Shown here: one piece after another, positions 7,375 through 15,900 of the stretch
Numbering within the stretch: position 1 is the first letter of the stretch
Layout: every line of letters begins with the position of its first letter
NCBI GenBank assembly: GCA_031280825.1
Contig: JAITGE010000015.1
Span: forward strand, 1-34,592
Reading direction: 5' to 3'
Source: Oscillospiraceae bacterium
GTDB taxonomy: Bacteria > Bacillota > Clostridia > Oscillospirales > Acutalibacteraceae
Length of the DNA: 34,592 nucleotides
Program-made: the position numbers and the translations under genes
Notes under the pieces: generated by a model
What the model was told of the DNA's origin: nothing
Seen by the model: the letters and a program-made list of their open reading frames with translations, nothing else
The model's database searches: none

Positions 7375-8981
7375 CATTTCTCCTGCAAAGCCGGATTCGG
7401 GTGCGCGTCGTTTGCCGCGTCCTTCGCCTTTTCAAAATCCGCCGCAATCACCGCGTCCGGTTTTTTGGTTAGGAGCGACACCAGCACAATCAGCAGCGCG
7501 CTGAACAGGAACGCAGGCAGCAGCTCATAAATATTGAAGACGGTTTTTTCAAAGGTGGTGCGAATGACGAACTTATAAAAGAAAACCATCCCGCCGCCGC
7601 CGAGCATTCCGGCAAGCGCGCCGGGCATGGTCGTGCGCTTCCAAAAGAGGCTTAATAGCATCAGCGGTCCAAAGGTCGCGCCAAAGCCTGCCCAGGCAAA
7701 GCTGACAATCTTGAAGATCTCGCTTTTGTCATTCAGCGCAATCAGAACGCCGAACGCTGCCACAAGTAGCAGCGCGACGCGGCTCACCAGCATCACCTGC
7801 TTATCGGTCGCCCTGCGGTGGAACAACCCCTGGAAGATATTCTTTGAAAGCGCGGAGGTCGCGATCAGCAAATATGAATCGGCAGAACTCATGGCGGCGG
7901 CCAAAATGCCGCTCATAATGATGCCCGCAAGAAAGACCGGGAACAGGTTTGTCGCGGCGGAAATGAACGCGCCCTCCGCGCCGCCTGCCGTTTGCAACCC
8001 GTCGGCAGTGGGATACAGCGCGCGCACCATCAAACCGATGCCAATGGCCGCCGCCATGGAAACGGCGCACCAGACAGTCGCGATCCGGCGGGAGCGCCCA
8101 AGCTCGCGCACCTTGCGGATCGCCATGAAGCGCAGCAGCACTTGGGGCATACCGAAGTAGCCCAAGCCCCAGCTCATGGTGGAAATAATCGTAAGCCAGC
8201 CATAGGAGGCAGCGTCGCCAAACATAGGCTTTGCGCCTTCCGCCAGTTGCTTGCCCGCGTCGTCCGTAACGGGCGACGCCATGCTGAAAAATTCCAGGAA
8301 GCCGGGGAAATCGCGCACATTCTCAAAGATAGCGCCGATGCCGCCCGCCTTGATGCCGCCGACGACGAACACCGCCAAGAGCGCGGCGACCATGATGATC
8401 GCCTGCATCAAATCCGAGACGCTTTCAGCCAGAAAGCCGCCCAAGAAGGTGTAGGCAATCACGAAAATCGCGCCGATGAGCATCATTGTTTTATAATCCA
8501 TGCCAAAAAGAGTGCTGAAGAGCTTGCCGCCCGTCACAAAGCAGCTACCGACATAAACGGCAAAAAACACCAGGATAAAAATGGACGCCACCACCAGCAG
8601 CACGGGCTTTTTTTCGCGGAAACGGTTGGAGAAAAATTCCGGCAGTGTGATGGCGTTGCCCGCAATGACAGAATAACGGCGCAGGCGCTTGGCGACCAAC
8701 AGCCAGTTAAAGTATGTTCCCAGCAGAAGACCCAGGCAAGTCCAGAAAGCGTCGGCTAAACCGCACCAATAGGCGACGCCCGGCACACCCATCAACAGCC
8801 AGCCGCTCATGTCGCTGGCCTCGGCGCTCATCGCCGCCACCCACGGGCCTAAGCTGCGCCCGCCGATGAAGTAATCGGCACTGCTGCGGTTCGCTCGCCG
8901 CGCCGTATAAATCCCAATGCCCAAAATGGCCGCCATATACAGCGCCATCGCCAAGAGGAGCTGCGTTTTTTCACCCGTCAT
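7374..8981 (-). CDS. putP: Sodium/proline symporter
   Basis: Imports proline with Na+ across the cytoplasmic membrane (solute:sodium symporter family). The 535 residues contain about 13 hydrophobic spans and the PutP signature SAEASDMSGWLLMGVPG near residue 52. The Na+ site region SGILAAAMSSADSYLLI is also intact, and the tail is short and charged. ATG 8981 follows GAGGG at six bases. The stop overlaps the luxS start. A Na+-driven importer fits a cell that also runs a Na+-exporting decarboxylase. Related symporters in this subfamily carry other amino acids, so proline is the likeliest but not a proven substrate. Confidence 0.9.
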   Translation of the reverse strand: MTGEKTQLLLAMALYMAAILGIGIYTARRANRSSADYFIGGRSLGPWVAAMSAEASDMSGWLLMGVPGVAYWCGLADAFWTCLGLLLGTYFNWLLVAKRLRRYSVIAGNAITLPEFFSNRFREKKPVLLVVASIFILVFFAVYVGSCFVTGGKLFSTLFGMDYKTMMLIGAIFVIAYTFLGGFLAESVSDLMQAIIMVAALLAVFVVGGIKAGGIGAIFENVRDFPGFLEFFSMASPVTDDAGKQLAEGAKPMFGDAASYGWLTIISTMSWGLGYFGMPQVLLRFMAIRKVRELGRSRRIATVWCAVSMAAAIGIGLMVRALYPTADGLQTAGGAEGAFISAATNLFPVFLAGIIMSGILAAAMSSADSYLLIATSALSKNIFQGLFHRRATDKQVMLVSRVALLLVAAFGVLIALNDKSEIFKIVSFAWAGFGATFGPLMLLSLFWKRTTMPGALAGMLGGGGMVFFYKFVIRTTFEKTVFNIYELLPAFLFSALLIVLVSLLTKKPDAVIAADFEKAKDAANDAHPNPALQEK

Positions 8982-9034
8982 ACGAATCCCTCTTTCGTGC
9001 AAAAATATGGGGACAATACGCCCCTGTTTCCGAC

Positions 9035-9063
9035 AGTATACCACGAACGCCGCAATAAAACAA
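9035..9063 (-). promoter_or_regulatory. Possible promoter for putP-luxS
   Basis: Minus strand TATACT (9040-9035) with a weak -35 (TTGTTT) 17 bases further upstream. The -10 is good and the -35 poor, so strength or dependence on an activator is uncertain. Confidence 0.45.
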
Positions 9064-9125
9064 GGGGCATTTCGCCGGATGCAGAAGCTTATTTGGTTTT
9101 TTGATCGATGAAGACGGCTGTGCGG

Positions 9126-10157
9126 TTAAGCCAGCGCCCGAAACATGGCAAGAAGCTTTGCTTCGTCCATTGCGGCGGGATTATTTTGCATGTTGGCGAA
9201 ACGCAAGCTTTCGGCGGAAAGCAACGGAAGCTCCGCGGCGGGAATGCCCGCGTCGATCAAGGTTTGCGGCAGCTCGAGCGCCTTTTGCAGGCGTTCAATT
9301 TCCACCGCCAGGGCAAAAAAATCCGCAAAGCCAAGCAGCTTTGCAAGCTTGTGCAGCCGCGCATCCGCATTGATGCGGGCAAAGGCAGCCAGCGTGAACG
9401 CGCAGGCTGCCCCGTGTGAAAGTCCGTAACGCTGCGTGAGCGGAAACGAACAGGCGTGCACGGCAGCGGTTTTGGTTTGACTAAAGGCCATCCCTGCCAG
9501 CAAGGCGCCTTCACTCATGGCGGCACGGGCGGAAAGCGCCGCGCCGTTTTGATACGCGGCTTCAATGCCGGTGAATATCAGCTGCGCCGCTTTGCAGGCG
9601 AGGGCATCGCAGAGATCCGTATGTTGCTTGCTCCACATGGCTTCCAGCGCGTGCGCCAGTGCGTCCATTCCGCTTTCGGCGGTGACCTGCGGCGGGCAAG
9701 TGAACGTAAGCGCGGGGTCAACCAGCGCGACGAGCGGATAGTATTCCGGCTTCGCGGCGGGTTGCTTGCCGCCTTCGCCGGTTAAAACGGCAATGTTGGT
9801 GACCTCGCTGCCTGTGCCCGCCGTGGTGGGGAGGGCAAGCAGCGGAAGGACTTCCGCCGCGACCTTCGCGCAGTCAAGCACACTACCCCCGCCCAGCGCC
9901 ACAACACCGTCCGCTCGCGATTCCCGCAAAAACGCCGCGCATTCCCGTGCGTTTTGCGTGGTTGGGTTTGGCTGGATATCCGAAAAAACGCCCGCCCAGC
10001 AGTCGTTCAAAGCCTCCGCGATCCAAGTCTTCCGTTGGCTTTTGCCGCAAACCAGCGCGGGACGTCGGATCTGATATTCCTCCAGCAGCTGCGCCAGCCG
10101 CTTGGCTTCGCCTGCGCCAAAAAGAATCCGGGTCGGTTGGTGAAATTCCCACGCCAT
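9126..10157 (-). CDS. Iron-type (group III) alcohol dehydrogenase, possible C2 aldehyde reductase
   Basis: NAD(P)H-dependent reduction of an aldehyde. The 343-residue protein has the nucleotide-binding GGGSVLDCAK, the LPTTAGTGSEVTN loop and metal-ligand segments ESGMDALAHALEA (Asp, His) and HACSFPLTQRYGLSHGAACA (His). In enzymes such as FucO the third ligand lies in an AHPLG motif; here that position is Phe. The H-A-x-S-[YF]-PLT...HGxAC pattern resembles, from memory, reductases acting on phosphonoacetaldehyde or sulfoacetaldehyde. Compared with longer members a segment after GGGSVLDCAK is shortened. It is divergent from the lyase-GRE operon across a 200-base intergenic region with two strong promoters. 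I infer it supplies the aldehyde-reduction step of that pathway; the substrate is unproven. Confidence 0.85.
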   Translation of the reverse strand: MAWEFHQPTRILFGAGEAKRLAQLLEEYQIRRPALVCGKSQRKTWIAEALNDCWAGVFSDIQPNPTTQNARECAAFLRESRADGVVALGGGSVLDCAKVAAEVLPLLALPTTAGTGSEVTNIAVLTGEGGKQPAAKPEYYPLVALVDPALTFTCPPQVTAESGMDALAHALEAMWSKQHTDLCDALACKAAQLIFTGIEAAYQNGAALSARAAMSEGALLAGMAFSQTKTAAVHACSFPLTQRYGLSHGAACAFTLAAFARINADARLHKLAKLLGFADFFALAVEIERLQKALELPQTLIDAGIPAAELPLLSAESLRFANMQNNPAAMDEAKLLAMFRALA

Positions 10158-10183
10158 GAAACAGCGCTCCCTTTTTTAATACG

Positions 10184-10212
10184 ATTATAAAAGCTGTCGG
10201 CAGGGCTGTCAA
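10184..10212 (-). promoter_or_regulatory. Consensus promoter for the alcohol dehydrogenase
   Basis: Minus strand TTGACA (10212-10207), 17-base spacer, TATAAT (10189-10184): a perfect sigma-A consensus. The dehydrogenase Shine-Dalgarno (GGGAG) is a short distance downstream. A promoter this strong implies either high basal expression or a repressor. Confidence 0.85.
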
Positions 10213-10284
10213 GCGCTTTATGCAAAATAGCAATTTGAATAAAAATAAATCAGATATGCAATGTATGTTTTATGTGCGCGCGTA

Positions 10285-10313
10285 TTGACGCAGGGCATGG
10301 AATATCTTATAAT
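10285..10313 (+). promoter_or_regulatory. Near-consensus promoter for the six-gene lyase-GRE operon
   Basis: TTGACG (10285-10290), 17-base spacer, TATAAT (10308-10313). Transcription should begin near 10320, about 38 bases before the GTG start at 10358. The promoter is back to back with the dehydrogenase promoter, and a tandem repeat overlaps its -10 and start region. Confidence 0.85.
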
Positions 10314-10331
10314 CACATAGTAATCACATAT
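10310..10331 (+). repeat. Tandem 11-base repeat overlapping the -10 and +1 (candidate operator)
   Basis: TAATCACATAG at 10310-10320 is followed immediately by TAATCACATAT at 10321-10331, a head-to-tail repeat matching at ten of eleven positions. The 11-base period is about one helical turn, so two protein subunits could bind on one face. Its placement over -10 and the predicted start is typical of repressor sites. No regulator gene is adjacent. Confidence 0.55.
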
Positions 10332-10357
10332 GAATACTATGAAACGAGGGAATCGCA

Positions 10358-11716
10358 GTGGAGAAGAGCAGGTTTCCGCAGGAAGGCGCCGCGCGTGAAG
10401 AGGTTCTCGCGCAATTGGAGGCGTACCAGCAGGTGGACGGCGACTGGAAGGCGGGCAAGACATGGAGCTTGGTGTATTACGCCGGCGAGGAAGTGACGCG
10501 CCTTGCCGAAGAGGCGTATCTCAAGTACTTTCACACCAACGCGCTCAATCCGTTTGTGTTCCGAAGCCTGAAGCGCTTGGAAACGGAAACGCTGTCGATG
10601 GCGGCGGATTTGTTCCACGGCGGCGAAGGCGTGGTCGGCAGCTTGACCAGCGGCGGCAGCGAAAGCATATTGATGGCGGTCAAAACCTACCGCGACGAAG
10701 CCCGCGCGGCAAAGCCGCAGATCAAGGAGCCTGAGGTCATTGTGCCCGTCAGCGTGCACGCAGCCTTCGAAAAGGCGGCGCATTATTTTGGCGTCAAGCT
10801 TGTTCACGCGCCGCTGGCCGCGGATTATCGCGTGGATATCGACGCCGTAAAGCGCCTGATTACCCCGAATACCATCCTCCTCGTTGGCTCCGCGCCGCAG
10901 TATCCGCATGGCGTGATTGATCCCATTGCGGCGCTTTCAGAGCTGGCGGTTCAGCACGGACTTCGCCTGCATGTCGATGCTTGTCTTGGCGGCTTTACGC
11001 TTCCCTTCATAAAGGAGCTTGGCGGCGAAGTGCCGGATTTTGATTTTGCCTTGCCCGGCGTGAGCAGCCTTTCGGCGGATCTGCACAAATACGCGTTTGC
11101 CGCCAAGGGCGTTTCAGCCGTGCTTTACCGCGACGCGGCGCTGCGGGAATTCCAGTATTTCGCTTATGGTGATTGGCCGGGCGGGCTGTTTATTTCACCG
11201 TCGGCGACGGGCACAAGACCGGGCGGTGCGATCGCCTCGGCATGGGCGGCGCTGAAGTTCCTTGGCCGCAAGGGATACCTGGAAATTACGCGGAGTGTTC
11301 GCGAAACCACGCGCACGCTGCTGGAGGGTATTCGCCGGATCCCGGAGCTGCACATTCTCGGTGCTCCGCCCGCGGGTATTTTTGCCTTCGGCAGCCAAAC
11401 GCTGAACGTTCACGCGCTGGCTGATGCCCTTGAGCACAAGGGCTGGGTGGTCGACCAGCAGGTGAATCCCGCGTGCCTGCATTTTATGGTCACACCCGCC
11501 CACGCAGGGGTTGCGGAAACATTTTTGCGGGATTTGCGCACCGCCGTGGCGGAGGTAAAGGCGCACCCGGAGCAGTTCGCGACCGGTTCGGCGGCGCTTT
11601 ACGGTATGCGTGCCGCCGTGCCGGAGCCGGGCGTCGTCAACCAATTCATCAAGAGCGCCTACAGCCGGTTTATGACCGAGGGTGGTACATTTGGCTTTGA
11701 GGGGTTGCCGGAATGA
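10358..11716 (+). CDS. Sphingosine-1-phosphate-lyase-like PLP enzyme
   Basis: Group II PLP decarboxylase fold. In characterised lyases of this family the enzyme breaks the C2-C3 bond of a phosphorylated sphingoid base, giving a long-chain aldehyde and phosphoethanolamine. Segments closely matching the lyase are the start of the fold (TNALNPFVFRSLKRLE), the cofactor phosphate region (TSGGSESILMAVKTYRD), VSVHAAFEKAAHYFGVKLV, GSAPQYPHGVIDP and HVDACLGGF. The cofactor lysine is K244 in SADLHKYAFAAKG, followed by DWPGGLFISPSATGTRPGG. At 452 residues it lacks the N-terminal membrane anchor of eukaryotic lyases, so it should be cytoplasmic. Start is GTG 10358 (CGAGGG seven bases upstream). It overlaps the next gene by ATGA. 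Family assignment is strong; whether the C1 group is phosphate, sulfonate or hydroxyl cannot be read from sequence. Confidence 0.85.
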   Translation: MEKSRFPQEGAAREEVLAQLEAYQQVDGDWKAGKTWSLVYYAGEEVTRLAEEAYLKYFHTNALNPFVFRSLKRLETETLSMAADLFHGGEGVVGSLTSGGSESILMAVKTYRDEARAAKPQIKEPEVIVPVSVHAAFEKAAHYFGVKLVHAPLAADYRVDIDAVKRLITPNTILLVGSAPQYPHGVIDPIAALSELAVQHGLRLHVDACLGGFTLPFIKELGGEVPDFDFALPGVSSLSADLHKYAFAAKGVSAVLYRDAALREFQYFAYGDWPGGLFISPSATGTRPGGAIASAWAALKFLGRKGYLEITRSVRETTRTLLEGIRRIPELHILGAPPAGIFAFGSQTLNVHALADALEHKGWVVDQQVNPACLHFMVTPAHAGVAETFLRDLRTAVAEVKAHPEQFATGSAALYGMRAAVPEPGVVNQFIKSAYSRFMTEGGTFGFEGLPE

Positions 11717-13332
11717 TAACAAAGAAAAAAAGCGGTCTGCCGCGCGCGCTTTCCCCGGAGGAGGTCGGCGTATCCTCGCAAGCCATTCTGGATTTGCTGG
11801 ATGAATTTGACCGCCGGCAGCTTGAATATCACGGTCTGATGCTTCTGCGCCACGGCAAGGTGGTTTTTGAGCAATACCGCAAGCCATATGCGGCTGAAAT
11901 TCCGCACAGCATCTATTCCTTTAGCAAAAGCATTGCGGCGACGGCGGCGGGCTTTGCCGTGGATGAAGGTCTTTTTGACCTTGACGACACCGTCGGCAAG
12001 CACTTTCCGGAATACCGCCCCGCGAAAAAAGCGGCGTATTGGGATCAGGTGACGCTCCGGCACGTTATCACCATGACCAGCGGGCTGGCGTTTGACGTCT
12101 TTCACCAAAACGCCTCCCCCGATTGGATCAAGGATTACCTCCACTCCAAATTGCGCGACGCGCCGGGGGAAATCTTCCATTACACCAACGAATGCGCCTA
12201 CCTGTTCAGCGTGCTTATCCGCAGGCTGACGGGGCAGACCATGTGGGAATATCTCACGCCGCGCCTGTTCGAACCCCTTGGCATCGACGTGCCATTCACC
12301 GAAACGGATCACGAGCAGAATCCGGGCGGCGGCTGGGGGATCATCTGGAAGCTTGAGGACAGCGCAAAGTTCATGCAATGTTATTTGGACGACGGCAAGT
12401 GGCAGAGCAGGCAGGTCATCCCTGCTTGGTGGGTGCGCGAGGCGACGCAAAAGCAGAGCGACAACAGCGGCAACCGCAAGGCGGACAGCAACAAGGGCTA
12501 CGGCTATCAATTTTGGATGTGCCGGCAGCCAAACGCCTTCGCGGCGCGGGGCATGTTCTGCCAGCAAGGCTTCTGTATGCGGGATCACGACGCGGTTTTC
12601 GTTTGTTTTGGCGCGGACGCTGACGAGCAAAAGCCCTTCGACGTTATTTACCCGCACTTTCCCGCCGGGTTTTTCACGGGGGAGCGGGCACCCGCGCCCG
12701 ACGTTTTAGCGGAGCTGCGCCGCCGCGAGCAGACCTTATCCTTCCCGGAGCCGCCGCCTTCGCCGCGTGCGCCGGCGCTTGAGCAAAAGCTGAGCGGCAG
12801 CGCGATAAAGCTTCGAAAGCAGCGGCTGCTCAATCTGGCGGGCTACCCACAGGGGCTTTTGCCCATGACAGTGAATCAGATGTGCATTGACCGCGCGGGG
12901 AATATGACAGATATCCGGCTGGCGTTTGGCGAGGATCAGCTGCAGCTTTCATGGCGCGAGGGGAAGTGGGAAAACAGCATCCCGTTGGGGCTGGATGGCA
13001 AATACCGCTGCGGCAAGGTGGAGCTGGCGGGCTTTTCATTTGACACATATGCCTTCGCGCAATGGCAAGACGCACGCACGCTTTATCTCAGCATCCGTCC
13101 GATTCAAACCTGTGTGAGCAACACGTTTCTGCTGCGCTTTCGCGGCAGGCGGGTGAAAATCACGCCCCGCAGCACGCCGACCTTTAAGAGTATTGCGGCG
13201 AACCTGTGCAAGCTGAGCTTTGCGTATCTGAACAACAACCCTGTCATGTGCCTGCTTTCGCGGTTTTTGTTTGGCATTGCGCCTTATATCCTGGAGGGGA
13301 GCCATTACGGACGGGTGAAAAGGAGAAAATGA
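11713..13332 (+). CDS. Beta-lactamase-fold serine hydrolase with extra C-terminal domain
   Basis: Class C beta-lactamase/esterase family. The nucleophile motif SxxK is S69-F-S-K72 (SIYSFSKSIAA) and the second motif is Y157-T-N159 (HYTNECAY). The third motif, usually KTG or HxG, is not clear; CQQGFC near residue 285 occupies the expected place. The catalytic domain ends near 340 and is followed by about 200 residues rich in beta-type sequence that I do not recognise. No signal peptide is present, so it should act in the cytoplasm on an imported substrate, not on cell wall. It overlaps the lyase gene by ATGA and sits one base before the transporter. In this operon an ester or amide hydrolase, for example an N-deacylase, is plausible. 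Confidence 0.8.
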   Translation: MITKKKSGLPRALSPEEVGVSSQAILDLLDEFDRRQLEYHGLMLLRHGKVVFEQYRKPYAAEIPHSIYSFSKSIAATAAGFAVDEGLFDLDDTVGKHFPEYRPAKKAAYWDQVTLRHVITMTSGLAFDVFHQNASPDWIKDYLHSKLRDAPGEIFHYTNECAYLFSVLIRRLTGQTMWEYLTPRLFEPLGIDVPFTETDHEQNPGGGWGIIWKLEDSAKFMQCYLDDGKWQSRQVIPAWWVREATQKQSDNSGNRKADSNKGYGYQFWMCRQPNAFAARGMFCQQGFCMRDHDAVFVCFGADADEQKPFDVIYPHFPAGFFTGERAPAPDVLAELRRREQTLSFPEPPPSPRAPALEQKLSGSAIKLRKQRLLNLAGYPQGLLPMTVNQMCIDRAGNMTDIRLAFGEDQLQLSWREGKWENSIPLGLDGKYRCGKVELAGFSFDTYAFAQWQDARTLYLSIRPIQTCVSNTFLLRFRGRRVKITPRSTPTFKSIAANLCKLSFAYLNNNPVMCLLSRFLFGIAPYILEGSHYGRVKRRK

Positions 13333-13333
13333 T

Positions 13334-14599
13334 ATGGTTGACGCCGCGCTGACCGCGCCCCGCGCGCTGCAGGAGCAGGACGGCAAGCTGAACCTTACGC
13401 GAACGCTTTTGCTTTCGCTGCCCTTTGCGTGGATTTCGATTTTCAACGCCGTGCTGGATAACGGCTTGCCCGTGATTCTTACCGCTCCGGCAAGCGAGGG
13501 CGGGCTGGAGCTGAGCTTCACGTTCAAGGGCGCGGTGATGGCGATGGATAACATACTGGGCTTGTTTTTGCTGCCGCTGTTTGGGTGGCTGAGCGACCGC
13601 AGCCGCAGCAAGTGGGGCAAACGCACACCGTTCACGGTGGCGGGAGGCGCGCTTGCGGCTTTGCTGTGGGTTGTGACAGGCATTGCGCTGCAAATGCAGA
13701 TCAAGTGGATTTTTTTCGTTTTACTCACGGGCGCGCTGGCAAGTATTGCGGTTTCGCGCCCGACCGGTCTGGCGATTTTGCCCGATTTCACACCCCTGCG
13801 GCACCGCCGCACAGCGCAGGCCGTGACGGATATTGTGAGCATTCTTTGCACGGTAATTGGCATCGTGCTCATTTTAATTTTCGCGCCGCTGGGTTACGAT
13901 AAAATCTTTTTTGCTGCGGCTGCGCTCATGCTGCCGATGATTGCCGTTTTTTTGTGCACCGTCAAGGAGCGCAAATGGCAGGCGGAAGAACCCCGGGCAA
14001 AGATCGTGGCGGCGGAGGGCGCTCCGCTGCGGCTCAAGCGCAGATGGCTGCTGCTCGGGGCGGTATTTTTCTTTTATGTCGCTTACAACGGGCTGGTTTC
14101 CAGCCTTTCGAACTACGCCGTGGATGTGCTGCGCCTGAGCAAGCAGCAATTTGTTCTGCCGCAGGGGCTGACGCTTTTGGCGGCAGTGGCGTTTTCGCTG
14201 CCGGCGGTGGCGCTGGCAAAGCGCATGCGGCGGAAAATTTTGCTGATCCTCGGTGTTGGCACGATGGTCGCCGCCTTCGCGCTTGCGGGGCTGCAGCCGA
14301 CGCTCAACGCGGGCATGTTTATCTGCTTCTTCTTCACAGGCGCGGGCTTTGCCGTGGCGCTGACAAACCTGTACCCCTTCCTTCTTGAGATGTCAAGCCC
14401 TGATAAAATCGGCGCGGCAACCGGCGTTTTTAACATGGTGATGACCCTTGCCATGGTGGTGACGCCCATTGCGAGCGGCTGGCTGAGCGACCACGCGCCC
14501 ATGGGGCTGAAGGTGCTGTTCCCTTACTGCATCGGTTCGCTGCTGGTGTGCTTGCTGTTCCTCATTCTAATTCCGGAACGAAAGAAGGCGACCGTATGA
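13334..14599 (+). CDS. MFS transporter of the GPH (MelB-like) type
   Basis: Twelve-span secondary transporter, 421 residues. The N-terminal segment PFAWISIFNAVLDNGLPVIL and the loop 2-3 motif FGWLSDRSRSKWGKRTPFTVAGG are characteristic of the glycoside-pentoside-hexuronide:cation symporter and related sub-groups. ATG 13334 follows a strong AGGAG at eight bases, located across the end of the hydrolase gene. It overlaps the aminotransferase by ATGA. Members of this family import sugars and glycosides, but some relatives move lipids or lysolipids (the MFSD2/LplT side of the superfamily). The substrate here is presumably that of the operon. Direction of transport is inferred. Confidence 0.85.
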   Translation: MVDAALTAPRALQEQDGKLNLTRTLLLSLPFAWISIFNAVLDNGLPVILTAPASEGGLELSFTFKGAVMAMDNILGLFLLPLFGWLSDRSRSKWGKRTPFTVAGGALAALLWVVTGIALQMQIKWIFFVLLTGALASIAVSRPTGLAILPDFTPLRHRRTAQAVTDIVSILCTVIGIVLILIFAPLGYDKIFFAAAALMLPMIAVFLCTVKERKWQAEEPRAKIVAAEGAPLRLKRRWLLLGAVFFFYVAYNGLVSSLSNYAVDVLRLSKQQFVLPQGLTLLAAVAFSLPAVALAKRMRRKILLILGVGTMVAAFALAGLQPTLNAGMFICFFFTGAGFAVALTNLYPFLLEMSSPDKIGAATGVFNMVMTLAMVVTPIASGWLSDHAPMGLKVLFPYCIGSLLVCLLFLILIPERKKATV

Positions 14600-15900
14600 C
14601 GAAGGATGAAATCGTAGCGCTCGACCGGCAATACAACCAGCATCCCTGGCTTTCGGGCAAGGTCAGCCCGCTTGCTGTCGCCCGCGGGGAAGGTATCTAT
14701 TTTTACGATTGCGATGGCAAGCGGTATGCTGATATGTCCTGCCAGCTGAGCTGCAACAATCTGGGCTTTTCGATCGTGCCCATCCAGGAGGCCATCAAGG
14801 CGCAGCTTGACCGCTTTGCCTATATTGGTCCCGCGCACGCATTTGAGACGAAATCCGTGCTTGCGCAAAAACTGGTTCAGCTGGCACGGGGAGATTTTGC
14901 CAAGGTCTTCTTCACCTTGGGGGGCAGCGACGCGAACGAGGCCGCGCTGAACATGGCGCGCACGGTGACGGGGCGCCCAAAAATCCTGTCACGCTACCGA
15001 AGCTACCACGGCTCGACGCTTGGCAGCGGCAATATTTCGGGTGATCCGCGCCGTTTCGCCCTCGAAAACCCCGCGGCCAACGGCTTTCTCAAATTTTTTG
15101 ATCCTTACTGTTACCGCGGCGGCGGTTCGGCGGAGACATACCTGGCGCAGCTTGAGGAACAAATCCTCTATGAGGGCGCGGAGCAAATTGCCGCCGTGTT
15201 TGTCGAGCCTGTTACGGGCGCAAACGGCGTGATCATCCCGCCGGACGGCTATTTGCAGAGCCTGCGCGCGCTGACGAAAAAATACGGCATTCTGCTCGTC
15301 TGCGATGAGGTGATGGCGGGCTTTGGGCGCACAGGTAAGGCCTTTGCGCATCAGCATTGGGGCATCGAACCCGATATGATCACCTTTGCGAAGGGCGTTA
15401 CGGCAAGCTACATGCCGTTGGGCGGCGTACTGCTTTCAAAGCAAATCGCGGATTCCTATCAGGAAAAGGTTTTTCAGTTTGGGCTAACCTACAGCGGGCA
15501 CGCGCTTGCCTGCGCGGCGGGCGTGGCGACGCTGGAATACTATGCGGAAAACGCGATTTTTGAGCGGGTAACAGAAATAGGGAAGACCTTTGCCGCGCTG
15601 CTGGCGGAGCAAAAAGCGAAGCACCCGTGCGTAGGCGACGCGCGTTCCATCGGCTTGTTCGGCGCGCTGGAGCTTGTAAAAGATCGCGACACAAAGGAGC
15701 CGCTTGTGCCATACGGGCAGCCAAACACCACGATGCCGCGCGTTTTTGCAATGCTGCGCGAGCGTGGTTTTTCGACCTATGGGCGCGAAAATAACATCAA
15801 TATTACCCCGCCGCTAATCATCACTGAGGCACAGCTACGCGAGGCGTTCCCCGCCTTGGACGAGGTGCTGTCCATCATTGATAAGGAGCTTGCCATATGA
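14596..15900 (+). CDS. Class III aminotransferase (taurine/omega-amine type candidate)
   Basis: PLP-dependent transfer of an amino group from an omega-amine to an oxoacid. The 434-residue protein shows HPWLSGKVSPLAVARGEG near the start, the cofactor-binding FTLGGSDANEAALNMAR, RYRSYHGSTLGSGNISGDPRR and the PLP-contacting acidic motif LLVCDEVMAGFGRTG. The Schiff-base lysine is K266 (ITFAKGVTASYMPLGG). The HPW start and YRSYHG-GDPRR pattern resemble the branch containing taurine:pyruvate and taurine:2-oxoglutarate aminotransferases, but that branch is broad. ATG 14596 overlaps the transporter stop, and its own stop overlaps the GRE start. In this operon it would deaminate the two-carbon amine released by the lyase to an aldehyde. 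An ethanolamine-phosphate lyase role, known in the same fold, is the alternative. Confidence 0.85.
   Translation: MTKDEIVALDRQYNQHPWLSGKVSPLAVARGEGIYFYDCDGKRYADMSCQLSCNNLGFSIVPIQEAIKAQLDRFAYIGPAHAFETKSVLAQKLVQLARGDFAKVFFTLGGSDANEAALNMARTVTGRPKILSRYRSYHGSTLGSGNISGDPRRFALENPAANGFLKFFDPYCYRGGGSAETYLAQLEEQILYEGAEQIAAVFVEPVTGANGVIIPPDGYLQSLRALTKKYGILLVCDEVMAGFGRTGKAFAHQHWGIEPDMITFAKGVTASYMPLGGVLLSKQIADSYQEKVFQFGLTYSGHALACAAGVATLEYYAENAIFERVTEIGKTFAALLAEQKAKHPCVGDARSIGLFGALELVKDRDTKEPLVPYGQPNTTMPRVFAMLRERGFSTYGRENNINITPPLIITEAQLREAFPALDEVLSIIDKELAI

Noticed and set aside
9126-10157. Inactivated alcohol dehydrogenase because of the His-to-Phe change
   Set aside because: The histidine four residues earlier and the rest of the metal and nucleotide sites are intact, and the HAxS(Y/F)PLT pattern occurs in a known branch, so it is more likely a subfamily trait.
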